Positions 41,321 through 51,132 of a stretch of DNA of 64,000 nucleotides are shown one piece after another. Source of the DNA: JADJSS01 sp046329815. GTDB taxonomy: Bacteria; Bacteroidota; Bacteroidia; Chitinophagales; JADIYW01. The position numbers were made by a program, and so were the translations under genes. The notes below the pieces were generated by a model that was given only the letters and a program-made list of their open reading frames with translations, had not been told where the DNA came from and searched no databases. Location: positions 992,001 through 1,056,000 of the forward strand of contig JAXLTY010000001.1 in NCBI GenBank assembly GCA_046329815.1, in the 5' to 3' direction. Each line of letters begins with the position of its first letter. The first letter of the stretch is position 1.

Positions 41321-44185
41321 ATGTCAGTCAAATCGCTTCCACCTATTTCACAAGAAGAAATCACGCACATTAATGTTTATGGCGCGAAAGAACACAACCT
41401 GAAAAATATTGATATTCATATTCCGCGCAATCAGTTTGTTGTAATTACAGGCTTGAGTGGCAGCGGAAAATCTTCTATGGCGTTTGACACAATCTATGCA
41501 GAAGGTCAGCGACGATACATGGAAAGTTTCGGTTCGTATGCGCGGCAATTTCTCGGCAGCATGGAACGTCCTGATGTAGAAAAAATTACAGGTTTGTCAC
41601 CGGTGATTTCTATTGAACAAAAAACCACGAACAGAAATCCGCGAAGCACCGTTGGCACTACGACAGAAATTTATGATTTCCTGCGCTTGCTGTATGCACG
41701 CATTGGCGAAGCATATTCATACAATACCGGCGAAAAGATGGTGCGCTTTTCCGAAGAGCAAATCATTGATGATATTCTTAAAAAATTCAACGACAAAAAA
41801 ATATCGATTCTGGCACCTTTGGTGCGTGGCAGAAAAGGTCATTACCGTGAGCTATTTGAAGACATCAGAAAACAAGGTTATCTGCGTGTGCGCGTTGACG
41901 GCGACACACAAGAAATCCAGCCGAAGATGCAGGTCGATCGTTATAAAATACACGACATCGAAGTGGTGATTGACAGAATTAAAGTTGATAAAAAAGAAGT
42001 ACAACGCCTGCGCGAATCGATCGGCAAAGCACTGAAAGAAGGTAAAGGTTTATTGTTTATCGAAAACTTAGAGAATGGAAAAGTGGTTACTTACAGCAAA
42101 ACATTAATGTGCCCAACAACCGGTATTTCTTATGAAGAACCATCGCCAAATACATTTTCATTCAATTCACCATACGGCGCTTGTCCGCACTGCAAAGGGC
42201 TTGGCGTCATTAAAACTGCAGATTATGAAAAAGTCATTCCTGATGACAGCAAATCCATCATAGAGCAAGGCATTGCGCCGCTTGGCGAATACCGCGATAC
42301 CTACACTTACAAAATGGTAGAACAAATTTTAAAACAATTTAAGTATACGCTCAAAACACCAATCAATAAATTATCTAAAGAATGTCTGGATACATTACTG
42401 TATGGAACGATTGAGAGAATGCAAGTGGAAGCGAAAGAAAACAAAGATAGAAAATCGACCAACACACATTGGAGTTTGACGTTTGATGGTGTGATGAACC
42501 AGATCAATAAATCATTCACCGAAGAAAGCAGCGATGCAATCCGTAATTGGGCGCAAAATTATATCAGCGAAATTGACTGTACGGAATGCGGCGGCACACG
42601 GTTAAAAAAAGAATCGTTATGGTTTAAATTAGACAATAAAAACATTGCTGAAATTGCGCAGTTAGATTTGTATGAACTGCAAGATTGGATCAATCAACTC
42701 GATAAAAAATTAAATAAAAATCAAAACATTATAGCAAAAGATATTATCAAAGAGCTGCAAGACAGAATTGTTTTTTTACTGAATGTCGGATTGAATTATT
42801 TAAACTTAAATCGACCAACAGGTTCTCTTTCCGGCGGCGAATCACAGCGTATTCGTTTGGCAACACAAATCGGCTCGCAGTTACAAGGCATCACGTATAT
42901 TTTAGATGAGCCGAGTATTGGTTTGCATCAGCGCGACAACCATCGGTTGATTACTGCATTAAGAAACCTGGCAGATATTGGCAACACCGTGATTGTAGTA
43001 GAACATGATAAAGACATCATGCTGGCGTCCGATTATATTCTGGATTTCGGACCGCGCGCCGGTGTGCATGGCGGCGAAGTCATCGCGCAAGGTTCACCAA
43101 AAGAATTTCTGAAACAAAACACGACAACAGCGAATTATTTATCGAATAAATTATCGATTGAAATTCCGAAGAAGCGACGAAAAGGAAACGGCAATTTCAT
43201 AAAACTGAAAGGTGCAAGTGGTCATAATCTAAAGAAAGTAAATCTCGAAATTCCGTTGGCTACATTTACCTGCGTTTCAGGTGTTTCAGGAAGTGGAAAA
43301 TCGACGCTGATCAATGATACGTTGTATCCGATTTTAAATCAGCATTTGTATCGTTCGCCGTTCAATCCAATGCCGTATAAATCAGTGGAAGGACTTGATT
43401 TTATTGATAAAGTCATTGAGATCGACCAGTCGCCGATTGGCAGAACACCGCGCAGCAATCCTGCAACGTATATTGGTGTGTTTGATAAAATTCGTGACTT
43501 GTATGCAAATATTCCGGAAGCTAAAATTCGCGGCTATAAAGTCGGTCGTTTCTCTTTTAATGTGATTGGCGGCCGCTGTGAAGAATGTCAGGGCGGCGGC
43601 ATGAAATTAATTGAAATGAATTTCCTGCCGGATGTGTATGTGGAATGTCCGAAGTGTTTAGGCAAGCGCTACAACCGCGAAACGCTCGAAATAAAATACA
43701 AAGGCAAAAGTATTTACGATGTGCTGGATATGCCTGTGGAAGATGCCGTGCATTTCTTTGAGCATATTCCATCCATTCATAACAAAATAAAAATGCTGAA
43801 CGATGTTGGTTTAGGTTATATCAAGCTTGGACAAGCGGCGACAACACTAAGTGGCGGCGAAGCGCAGCGTGTAAAATTATCGGAAGAATTAGGCAAGCGC
43901 GATACCGGAAAAACCATTTACATTTTAGACGAACCGACCACAGGTTTGCATTTTGAAGATATTCGCGTGTTGCTCGATGTACTGCAAAAACTGGTGGACA
44001 AAGGCAATACGGTTTTAGTGATTGAGCATAATTTAGATGTGATAAAAGTTGCCGACCATGTTATCGATTTAGGACCTGAAGGCGGTCGCGGCGGCGGGCA
44101 AATCGTTGCAACCGGAACACCGGAAGAAATCGCCAAAAACAAGAAAAGCATTACTGGTGAATTTCTGAAACTGGAGTTGAAATGA
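41321..44185 (+). CDS. uvrA: Excinuclease ABC subunit A
   Basis: This is the damage-recognition ATPase of nucleotide excision repair. The 954 residues include two ABC ATPase cassettes: Walker A GLSGSGKSS (44-52) and VSGSGKST in the second half, signature motifs SGGESQRIRLA and SGGEAQRVKLS. The C-terminal zinc module has CEECQGGG and CPKCLGKRYN. In the first zinc module the second Cys of the expected CxxC is replaced: C264-P-T-T-G, while CPHCKGLG (288-295) is intact. I recall similar loss in other Bacteroidota UvrA. It is the first of two tandem genes and its own start is clear. Confidence 0.96.
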   Translation: MSVKSLPPISQEEITHINVYGAKEHNLKNIDIHIPRNQFVVITGLSGSGKSSMAFDTIYAEGQRRYMESFGSYARQFLGSMERPDVEKITGLSPVISIEQKTTNRNPRSTVGTTTEIYDFLRLLYARIGEAYSYNTGEKMVRFSEEQIIDDILKKFNDKKISILAPLVRGRKGHYRELFEDIRKQGYLRVRVDGDTQEIQPKMQVDRYKIHDIEVVIDRIKVDKKEVQRLRESIGKALKEGKGLLFIENLENGKVVTYSKTLMCPTTGISYEEPSPNTFSFNSPYGACPHCKGLGVIKTADYEKVIPDDSKSIIEQGIAPLGEYRDTYTYKMVEQILKQFKYTLKTPINKLSKECLDTLLYGTIERMQVEAKENKDRKSTNTHWSLTFDGVMNQINKSFTEESSDAIRNWAQNYISEIDCTECGGTRLKKESLWFKLDNKNIAEIAQLDLYELQDWINQLDKKLNKNQNIIAKDIIKELQDRIVFLLNVGLNYLNLNRPTGSLSGGESQRIRLATQIGSQLQGITYILDEPSIGLHQRDNHRLITALRNLADIGNTVIVVEHDKDIMLASDYILDFGPRAGVHGGEVIAQGSPKEFLKQNTTTANYLSNKLSIEIPKKRRKGNGNFIKLKGASGHNLKKVNLEIPLATFTCVSGVSGSGKSTLINDTLYPILNQHLYRSPFNPMPYKSVEGLDFIDKVIEIDQSPIGRTPRSNPATYIGVFDKIRDLYANIPEAKIRGYKVGRFSFNVIGGRCEECQGGGMKLIEMNFLPDVYVECPKCLGKRYNRETLEIKYKGKSIYDVLDMPVEDAVHFFEHIPSIHNKIKMLNDVGLGYIKLGQAATTLSGGEAQRVKLSEELGKRDTGKTIYILDEPTTGLHFEDIRVLLDVLQKLVDKGNTVLVIEHNLDVIKVADHVIDLGPEGGRGGGQIVATGTPEEIAKNKKSITGEFLKLELK

Positions 44186-44207
44186 TTTAACTTGTAAAAT
44201 AAATATA

Positions 44208-44819
44208 ATGGAAATTTTCAAACGTAAACCAAGTGCAAAAGATATTTTGCTTCATGTAAATAATTTTAATTTTAACAGAAATAATTTTTTTGACAAAGAA
44301 GCATACCTTGCTGCACTTAAATTAACAAATAGTTTTAGAGGAAATGATAATAATTTCCAGAATATTATTATAAAGGTAAATTTTATTAACGAAGCTTTTA
44401 AAACCGCAATATTAGACACACAAGGAATCTCGAAATTTATTTATAAAATAAAGAATATAGATGCGCGATTAGAAAATGGCGATATAAAATTAGTCAAAGA
44501 GATTAGCACATGTTATAAGACTAACAAAACTCAGAAAGGATTCAGAGATAATTATTCTTTTGCCACAAAATATTGTCATTGTCATAATCCTAAGTTATTT
44601 CCAATATATGATAGATATGTTGCATTTGCATTACACGAATATAATAAACAACATAAATTTTCGAACTTTAAAAAGAAAGATTTACTAGATTATAGTTTGT
44701 TTAAAAATGCAATAAACGATTTTAAAAATAAATTTGTCTGTACAGATATTGATAATAGCCAATTAGATAGGTTTCTTTGGACGATTGGCAGAGATATCTT
44801 ACAAAAAAATAAAATATAA
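44208..44819 (+). CDS. Hypothetical protein, possible DNA glycosylase-like fold
   Basis: This 203-residue protein is AT-rich in coding and rich in Asn, Lys and Phe, unlike its neighbours. It has no signal or membrane segment. The region FATKYCHCHNPKLFPIYDRYV resembles a motif (ASK-x-CxxHxP-x5-PIYD) in several uncharacterised helical proteins and some DNA-glycosylase-like families, but I cannot name a family. It is 22 bp downstream of uvrA and may share its transcript. The atypical composition could mean recent acquisition. The CxHxH-like cluster CHCH may bind metal. Confidence 0.6.
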   Translation: MEIFKRKPSAKDILLHVNNFNFNRNNFFDKEAYLAALKLTNSFRGNDNNFQNIIIKVNFINEAFKTAILDTQGISKFIYKIKNIDARLENGDIKLVKEISTCYKTNKTQKGFRDNYSFATKYCHCHNPKLFPIYDRYVAFALHEYNKQHKFSNFKKKDLLDYSLFKNAINDFKNKFVCTDIDNSQLDRFLWTIGRDILQKNKI

Positions 44820-44850
44820 ATTCTTCGCTATTTATTAATTTTAGTTTCAA

Positions 44851-45282
44851 ATGAAACTACTTTTTCCTTGCATATTTCTTTTTGTTGTTCAATTGCTATC
44901 CGCAAACGATGAACCAAAAGTTGAAGGTATCTGGACATGCAGTAAAAAAGATTGTAAAGTGGAAGTGTATAAGACAGGCAATACATACGAAGCAAAATTA
45001 TTATGGGCGCGAAAAGAACTGGATAAAAACGGCAAACCAAAACTGGACAGCAAAAACCCGGATCCGGCAAAACGAAATTTACCAATCATTGGCGGTAAAA
45101 CATTGTGGAACGCTCAGTACAATCCGAAAACAGATTACTTCGAAAATGCGGTTGCTTACAGGAACGGAAGATATTTTTGCGGAAAATTTAAACTGAATAC
45201 AGACGGCACGCTGACCATCACCGGATATAATTGCACCTTGAAATTTTTGCAGTTCTCAGAAACCTGGACTAAGATTGAGTAG
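44851..45282 (+). CDS. DUF2147 secreted protein
   Basis: This 143-residue protein has a cleavable signal (LFPCIFLFVVQLLSA) and a DUF2147 domain: VEGIWTCSKKDCKVEVYKTGNTYEAKLLW, then a beta-rich C-terminal part (TLTITGYNCTLKFLQFSETW). The two Cys pairs (CSKKDC, CG...C) could form disulfides in the periplasm. DUF2147 is lipocalin-like and of unknown function. It is convergent with the PhoD-like gene (20 bp). Confidence 0.85.
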   Translation: MKLLFPCIFLFVVQLLSANDEPKVEGIWTCSKKDCKVEVYKTGNTYEAKLLWARKELDKNGKPKLDSKNPDPAKRNLPIIGGKTLWNAQYNPKTDYFENAVAYRNGRYFCGKFKLNTDGTLTITGYNCTLKFLQFSETWTKIE

Positions 45283-45301
45283 TATAAATTCTGTCCCTTA
45301 A

Positions 45302-47098
45302 TTATTGCTTTACAAATTTCTGTACCGCAAAAGATTTATCGGTTTCAATCGTAATTAAATACGCAGCGCTGCTCAGTTGCTGAATCGGAATTTCTATAGA
45401 ACTGTTTTGTTGAATTAAATTATTTGCGCTATACACTTCTTTTCCGTTCACATCAAAAATTTTGATGTACTGAATTTTTTCGCCGTAATATTTTGCGTTC
45501 AGGTTCAACTGTATTTTCTCGCTTGCCGGATTCGGAAAGATCGTTACCAGATCATTCATCACTTTTAAATCATGTACACCAGAAATGATGTTGTTGTTTT
45601 TTATAGTATGACGCGCCACTACAAAATTATCTTCGTCTATTATTTGCAATTGAACAGAATCATTGCCAAAAACTTCCATTTTACCAAAAGCGTTTTTCAT
45701 GTTATCATTGCCGATGCCTAAACCGCCTTTGTTCCACAACCACTTATTCAGATCAAATCCGATGATCTTAAAAATATTATTGAACTGGTAGTATAATTCG
45801 GTAGAACTCACGCTCAAACCGCTTGCATTCATTTCCGGCAAACCTGCATTTCTTCCGTCATCGATTGCGCAGCCATGCGTATCGCCGCTAATTACAATTA
45901 CATTCTTGATCGCGTTATTTTTTATATAATTCAGAATTTTGGTGCGTTCATACGCATACGCGCCAAAGTAATCCGAGAAACTATACGATAAACGGAAACC
46001 GGTTCCTGCATTGCCTGCAATATTAAATTGAGTTCCTTGAATCAGCAACGGCAATTCTACCAATGGCTGAATATTTTTATTAAAAGGAACACCAGAAATA
46101 ATGAATTTCCAGGTTGCTGTAGAATTTTTCAAGGCATTTAGAAACCAGTCTAACTGCGGCTGATTCAGCATTGACTGCGCCGGATTATTGCCATCAAATG
46201 TCCATAAATTTATAGCTGCATTATATTTCAAATTATTCCAGCCGCCTGTGTTACAACTGCGTACATCGATCACAAAAAATTCACAGTTTCCCACTTTGAA
46301 CGAATGATAATAACCATCGGTATCGTTCTGCATCGGATAACCCGGAAAGAATTCTTTGTAAGCTGTTAGACAGTTGGTGCGCATTTGCTGCGTTCGTGGA
46401 AACAGATCAAAATAGTTGATGAGTTTTCCGTTTTCATATCTAATCTGAGCGCCTCCACCTTTAAAATATTTAGAGTTGCCCCAAGTATCATCATCATCAG
46501 GCATGTATGCAATCGGCATTTTTTTTAGCATGTCTTTGCAAACCGGTTCTTCATTTCTTCTGCGCCAGCCGAGTTTTACAGCACTCCAATCTTCCGGATA
46601 ATTTAAACCAACATAGCGCGGAATCTGGTAAGACGGATACGTAAAATCTCCTGTATGAATAAATAAAATTGGGTTATAAGTTGGCATCACGTTAAACACT
46701 TTCATGTTCGGTGTTTCCTGGCAAGAACCTGTAACGAATGTCAGATGTTCTGCTGCGCCGACAACCGGAAATGTTTTAAAATGTCCAATCGTGCCTTCTA
46801 CATTTCCATTAATTCTGTAGCGAAAATAGTAATCCGTAAATACTTCCAAATTTTGCAGATCGACAATTTTTGTCGTATCTAAATTAGCATCAGTAGCTGA
46901 ACTGATCTGCTGAAAAGTAGTAAATGTTGAATCCGTAGAGTATTCTAAAATAAAATTGACTGCTGATGTAGTGCGGATATAAATGCGTGCGCTATTTTCC
47001 GAAACGCCACCAATCATTGGTCCATGTGTAATATTTTGTGCTGAAATTGTTTGCACGAACAAAAGCAAAAACATCCATTTCCATCTTGATATTAGCAT
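45302..47098 (-). CDS. PhoD-like phosphatase with T9SS sorting domain
   Basis: This 598-residue secreted phosphoesterase has a signal (MFLLLFVQTISAQ), an N-terminal fibronectin-like domain (residues 25-105) and a metallophosphatase domain with metal-site motifs GSCQET, HTGDFTYP, PDDDDTWGN and GDTHGCAID. These are the PhoD (alkaline phosphatase D) order. The last 80 residues (VTIFPNPASEKIQLNL ... IETDKSFAVQKFVKQ) are a T9SS type A sorting domain. It probably releases phosphate from phosphodiesters or lipids at the cell surface. It is downstream of the PKD adhesin with a 59-bp gap and may be co-transcribed. Confidence 0.88.
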   Translation of the reverse strand: MLISRWKWMFLLLFVQTISAQNITHGPMIGGVSENSARIYIRTTSAVNFILEYSTDSTFTTFQQISSATDANLDTTKIVDLQNLEVFTDYYFRYRINGNVEGTIGHFKTFPVVGAAEHLTFVTGSCQETPNMKVFNVMPTYNPILFIHTGDFTYPSYQIPRYVGLNYPEDWSAVKLGWRRRNEEPVCKDMLKKMPIAYMPDDDDTWGNSKYFKGGGAQIRYENGKLINYFDLFPRTQQMRTNCLTAYKEFFPGYPMQNDTDGYYHSFKVGNCEFFVIDVRSCNTGGWNNLKYNAAINLWTFDGNNPAQSMLNQPQLDWFLNALKNSTATWKFIISGVPFNKNIQPLVELPLLIQGTQFNIAGNAGTGFRLSYSFSDYFGAYAYERTKILNYIKNNAIKNVIVISGDTHGCAIDDGRNAGLPEMNASGLSVSSTELYYQFNNIFKIIGFDLNKWLWNKGGLGIGNDNMKNAFGKMEVFGNDSVQLQIIDEDNFVVARHTIKNNNIISGVHDLKVMNDLVTIFPNPASEKIQLNLNAKYYGEKIQYIKIFDVNGKEVYSANNLIQQNSSIEIPIQQLSSAAYLITIETDKSFAVQKFVKQ

Positions 47099-47157
47099 AC
47101 GTTAATATACATAATCTTTTTAGAAACAGAAAATTAGCTTTTTGTTTTTTTGGTGAA

Positions 47158-50100
47158 TTATCTCAACAAAGTTACAACGCCTTTTAAATAAAACGGCTCG
47201 TCATTATATTTGATTCCGGTAACGACATAAATATAATTATCGACCTGGCATTCAGCGCCTTTATAATTGCCATCCCAACCTTTCGTCAAATCGTCTGTTT
47301 CAAACAATAAAGCGCCCCAACGATCAAATATCTTTAGATTATAAGATTTAATGCTCTTGTTAATCATATTCAGATAATCGTTGACGCCGTCATGATTTGG
47401 TGAAAACGCGCTTGGAATAAAAATATCACAGTTTGTTGAAATAACTATGGAATCTTTTTGCAAACAACCATCTTTATATACTTCTACTTTTATCGGCGAG
47501 ATTGTTCCGTTAATGGCAATTGAATCTTTATTGATATCGCCGGTACTCCAAAATACAGAATCAAATGGCGTATGTATGCTGATATATCTTTGTTCACCGG
47601 GACACATAATAATATCTTCACCTAATTTTATTTTCGGCAATGGTTTTACTTCAAAGCTGTATTTCACAGAATCTGAACCGCAACGATTGCTAGCAGTTAA
47701 TTTTAACACCTTTATTCCTGCACTCATATAGGTATATGTTGCAGTGCTTGTGGTTTGCGGATTGGCATTATTCAATGTCCAAACATATTGTGTATTCACA
47801 CCGCCGGTAGATAGGTTATTATATTGCTTTGTTATACCGAAGCAAACATCTGCCGGAATTGGATTAACAATTAATGCAACCGAATCATCCATCGCGATTG
47901 ATTTTCTGAGTGTATCTAAGCAACCTGCATTGGATTTGGTGAATAAGGTTACATTTTTAGGTCCGAAAATATTATACGTATGCGTAGGACTTTTTGTTTG
48001 TGCTGTTGTATTGTCACCAAAATTCCAATCATAATTCGTAATCGTTCCAAAATTGATAGTTGAAGTATTATTGAAAGTAATTGGTTTGTTTAAACATAAA
48101 AAGTCATTCGTAAAGTTCAGTGTCATTCGTTGTGCGTTTACATTAACCGTATCAATTGCTACGCAACCATCTACATATACAAATATTTTAAGTGGATTGA
48201 ATGTGCCGTCATCTGTAATATTCGCTGCTGTTGAGCCATTCGACCAGCGGATCGAATCATATAAACTTGGATTTACTGAAAATACAGCAGATTGATTTTT
48301 ACATAACACGGTATCACGTCCAATATATACATCTGGTCGCGGACGAATCAGGAATGATTTTGTAATAGAATCTGTATAACATCTGTTTCTCACTATCAGT
48401 TTTACAGGATAAGTTCCGGTTCCTAAGAATGTATGATTTAAATCTTTAGTTGTATAAGTACCATTATCGGTAATCCATGTGTAAGTATTGTTTACGCCGC
48501 CTTTTGTTTGATTTTCAAACGTTACCTGATTGCGTTGGCAAGTAATTAATTCCGTTGACTTAAAATTAACCTGCTGTACTGTATCCATCGGAATGGTTTT
48601 GAGCACTGTATCTTTACAACCGATATCAGAAGTAGCTATCAATTGTACGGAATAATTATTAAACGGCGAAAATGTATGCGTTGGATTTTGTGTATTCAGA
48701 TCCGATTGTCCATCGCCATATTTCCAGCCATACTGCACCAAAATGCCTGAATTTACTGTCGATGTATTTACAAATGTAATTGGTTTATTCAAACACAAAT
48801 AGTTATTTGAAAAATTAGGTGTAATGGTTTGTTTTTTAACCAAAACTGTATCTTTTCCAACACAGCCATTTTTATAAACTGAAATATAAATCGGCGATTT
48901 CGTTCCATCAACGCTGATGGTTGTTATATTTTCAGAAGTGCTCCATCTTATAGAATCAAATGCACCAACAGCAGTAATTTGTTTGGTAGATTTATTACAA
49001 ACCGTCACATCAGCGCCTAAGTTTACTATTGGGTTCGGCTGAATTGTTACAGATGAAAATAGTGTGTCTTTACCGCATCTGTTTGTAGAAATCAATAGTA
49101 CAGGAAAAGTACCTGACGAAGGAAATGTTGCGGTTGCTGTATTGCCGCTGATTGGCGTACCATTGTTAATGACCCATTGAAATGCAGTCGGATTTCCGCC
49201 AGTTGATGTATTCGTAAATGTAACCGGCGATTTTTCGCATAAATTTGCCGGCGATGTTGTGTAACTCAATTTTACCGTATCATCCATTTTTATTTTCTTG
49301 ATTATAGTATCTCTACAACCTATTGAACTGATTACAACATGCTTCACAGTAAACGAGTCCTGAAATGTGCTGTAATAATGATTGGAATTCTTTAAAGTAT
49401 CTGTTTGTCCGTCACCGAATTCCCAAAAATACCTGGTGATACTACCTGACGAAATTGTAGATGCATCTGTGAATAAACTGATATTCTGAAAACACAGATT
49501 ATTAGCCGTAAAATTCGCACGCGGCTTTGGTTCTACTGTAATTGTTTTCTTTATTTTACCTAAACAACCTCGAACAGTGCTGGCATATAATTCTACCGAA
49601 TAATTTCCAGGTGTTGCAAATAGTTTAGTCTGATTTTTTCCATAAATAGTATCATTAACCGGAAAAACCCATTGCCATTTATTGATATCATTATAAATTG
49701 CTGTTGAATTATCAGTAAACAATGCAGCAGAATTCTGGCATGCTGGTGTATAGTTAAAATCTACCGTTAAGCCAGGATAATAAATAACACGAATTCTAGA
49801 TGTATCAGAACATGCTTTACCTTTATTTACAATTTGTGTAACGTAATAGATACCTGTATCCGGATACGAGAAAGTTGGATTCTGTAAAATAGATGTATCA
49901 TCTGTTCTGCCAACCACACCAAAATCCCAGAAATAAGTATTGCCAGACTGGCTAAGTTCATTACCAAAACGCACAAGATTTCCCTGACAATTACTGTAAG
50001 TTGTGTCATCTACTTTTATTGCAGACGTTGGCGTATTATCTGTAATAACAATTGGTGTAGCTGATGGTATTGTACAGTTCTGAACATTGAATTGGAAGTC

Positions 50101-50979
50101 ACGAATGCTTCTATTTATAACCACGCCACCTCTGATTTCTTCTACACAAATACCAACGACAAATAAACCTGTGGTTTTCGGAATTGCAGTTAATAAACCT
50201 GTTGTTGGATTGATATATAAAGTAGATGTAGGCCCAAGTGGTTTTTGCGATTCATAAAATCCATCATAAATAACACTATCGAAAGGAGGCGAAGTTGCCT
50301 GATAATAAGCACATCCAGGTTGACTTTGTTGACATACTGTAGGATTATCTGAATCTAAACCTTGTAATGGTGCACATAAACTGTATCTTAGTTGATCTCC
50401 ATTTACATCAGTTGCAGACATATCAAATTCCAGCTTAGAATTATTACACAAGAATAAAGGTGGCTGATTCGTAAAAGTCGGTGATGAATTACAAGTGATA
50501 TTCGGCGGTATCGTGATCTGATATGTACTGCCTTGATCATCTAAAATATTTAGCACGGCATTATTTCTGCAACAACGCTGGTACACCAAGATATAACCTG
50601 TGTTACTTGCAGGTAAAGTAATAGTTTGTCTATAAATACCTTTTTGAATTCTAACATTATTGGGCGGATTAGCAATGCATGCGTTTGTATTGTTAGGCAA
50701 AATTTCAGCACTCGAAAGATTAATCTCAAATGGATTAGATTGTCCGCCAAGATTAGCCAAAGCATAAGTAGTTGCGTTAAAGACAGTAATGATTGCAGGG
50801 TTGTCTAATTGCGCCTGTCCATTATAATCATCTCTGAAAATAGATAATGTTATTTCATATTGATTTCCACCTACGCACCTATACGATATTTCACCGCCAA
50901 CCAAATGCGTTGCTTTGCTACTTAAAGTACATAGAGCCAGTACAATACAGAACAGTATTTTGTAAACTATTTTTTCCAC
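47158..50979 (-). CDS. PKD-repeat surface adhesin with T9SS type B sorting domain
   Basis: This 1273-residue secreted protein has a signal ending at LCTLSSKA, then a domain starting THLVGGEISYRC that I recall in many large Bacteroidota surface proteins. A run of PKD and related beta domains follows. Three super-repeats of about 232 residues are visible by their landmarks DSIRWS-like (at about 48955, 48255 and 47560) and LCLNKPITF. The C-terminus (FIPSAFSPNHDGVND ... YIYVVTGIKYND) is the gliding-associated type B T9SS signal. It probably works in adhesion or gliding. The start is a GTG at 50979; a TTG one codon upstream is also possible. Confidence 0.88.
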   Translation of the reverse strand: MEKIVYKILFCIVLALCTLSSKATHLVGGEISYRCVGGNQYEITLSIFRDDYNGQAQLDNPAIITVFNATTYALANLGGQSNPFEINLSSAEILPNNTNACIANPPNNVRIQKGIYRQTITLPASNTGYILVYQRCCRNNAVLNILDDQGSTYQITIPPNITCNSSPTFTNQPPLFLCNNSKLEFDMSATDVNGDQLRYSLCAPLQGLDSDNPTVCQQSQPGCAYYQATSPPFDSVIYDGFYESQKPLGPTSTLYINPTTGLLTAIPKTTGLFVVGICVEEIRGGVVINRSIRDFQFNVQNCTIPSATPIVITDNTPTSAIKVDDTTYSNCQGNLVRFGNELSQSGNTYFWDFGVVGRTDDTSILQNPTFSYPDTGIYYVTQIVNKGKACSDTSRIRVIYYPGLTVDFNYTPACQNSAALFTDNSTAIYNDINKWQWVFPVNDTIYGKNQTKLFATPGNYSVELYASTVRGCLGKIKKTITVEPKPRANFTANNLCFQNISLFTDASTISSGSITRYFWEFGDGQTDTLKNSNHYYSTFQDSFTVKHVVISSIGCRDTIIKKIKMDDTVKLSYTTSPANLCEKSPVTFTNTSTGGNPTAFQWVINNGTPISGNTATATFPSSGTFPVLLISTNRCGKDTLFSSVTIQPNPIVNLGADVTVCNKSTKQITAVGAFDSIRWSTSENITTISVDGTKSPIYISVYKNGCVGKDTVLVKKQTITPNFSNNYLCLNKPITFVNTSTVNSGILVQYGWKYGDGQSDLNTQNPTHTFSPFNNYSVQLIATSDIGCKDTVLKTIPMDTVQQVNFKSTELITCQRNQVTFENQTKGGVNNTYTWITDNGTYTTKDLNHTFLGTGTYPVKLIVRNRCYTDSITKSFLIRPRPDVYIGRDTVLCKNQSAVFSVNPSLYDSIRWSNGSTAANITDDGTFNPLKIFVYVDGCVAIDTVNVNAQRMTLNFTNDFLCLNKPITFNNTSTINFGTITNYDWNFGDNTTAQTKSPTHTYNIFGPKNVTLFTKSNAGCLDTLRKSIAMDDSVALIVNPIPADVCFGITKQYNNLSTGGVNTQYVWTLNNANPQTTSTATYTYMSAGIKVLKLTASNRCGSDSVKYSFEVKPLPKIKLGEDIIMCPGEQRYISIHTPFDSVFWSTGDINKDSIAINGTISPIKVEVYKDGCLQKDSIVISTNCDIFIPSAFSPNHDGVNDYLNMINKSIKSYNLKIFDRWGALLFETDDLTKGWDGNYKGAECQVDNYIYVVTGIKYNDEPFYLKGVVTLLR

Positions 50980-51072
50980 CAATCAAAAATAAACAAAAAT
51001 TGTGCTAACTTTTATTTCTTAACCAGTTTATCAATCATAAAACTCATATTTATAATGCTAACGTAACAAAAA

Positions 51073-51103
51073 ACTTATCACTTACGACTCACGACTTACG
51101 ACT
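51073..51103 (-). repeat. AGTCNNN heptamer repeat, locus C
   Basis: On the minus strand: AGTCGTA, AGTCGTG, AGTCGTA, AGTGATA, AGT (31 nt). It lies just upstream of the carB -7 box. Confidence 0.8.
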
Positions 51104-51109
51104 TTTTCT

Positions 51110-51117
51110 TATCTTTG
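51110..51117 (+). promoter_or_regulatory. carB promoter -7 box
   Basis: TATCTTTG is a full consensus match 15 nt before the ATG at 51133. The heptamer repeat C ends 6 bp upstream of it, so the repeat covers the -33 region. Confidence 0.6.
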
Positions 51118-51132
51118 TCAAACTTTCCCAAA

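Noticed and set aside
47447..48295. Plus-strand reading frames inside the PKD gene
   Set aside because: They follow the periodic repeats on the opposite strand and have no start signals or recognisable protein.
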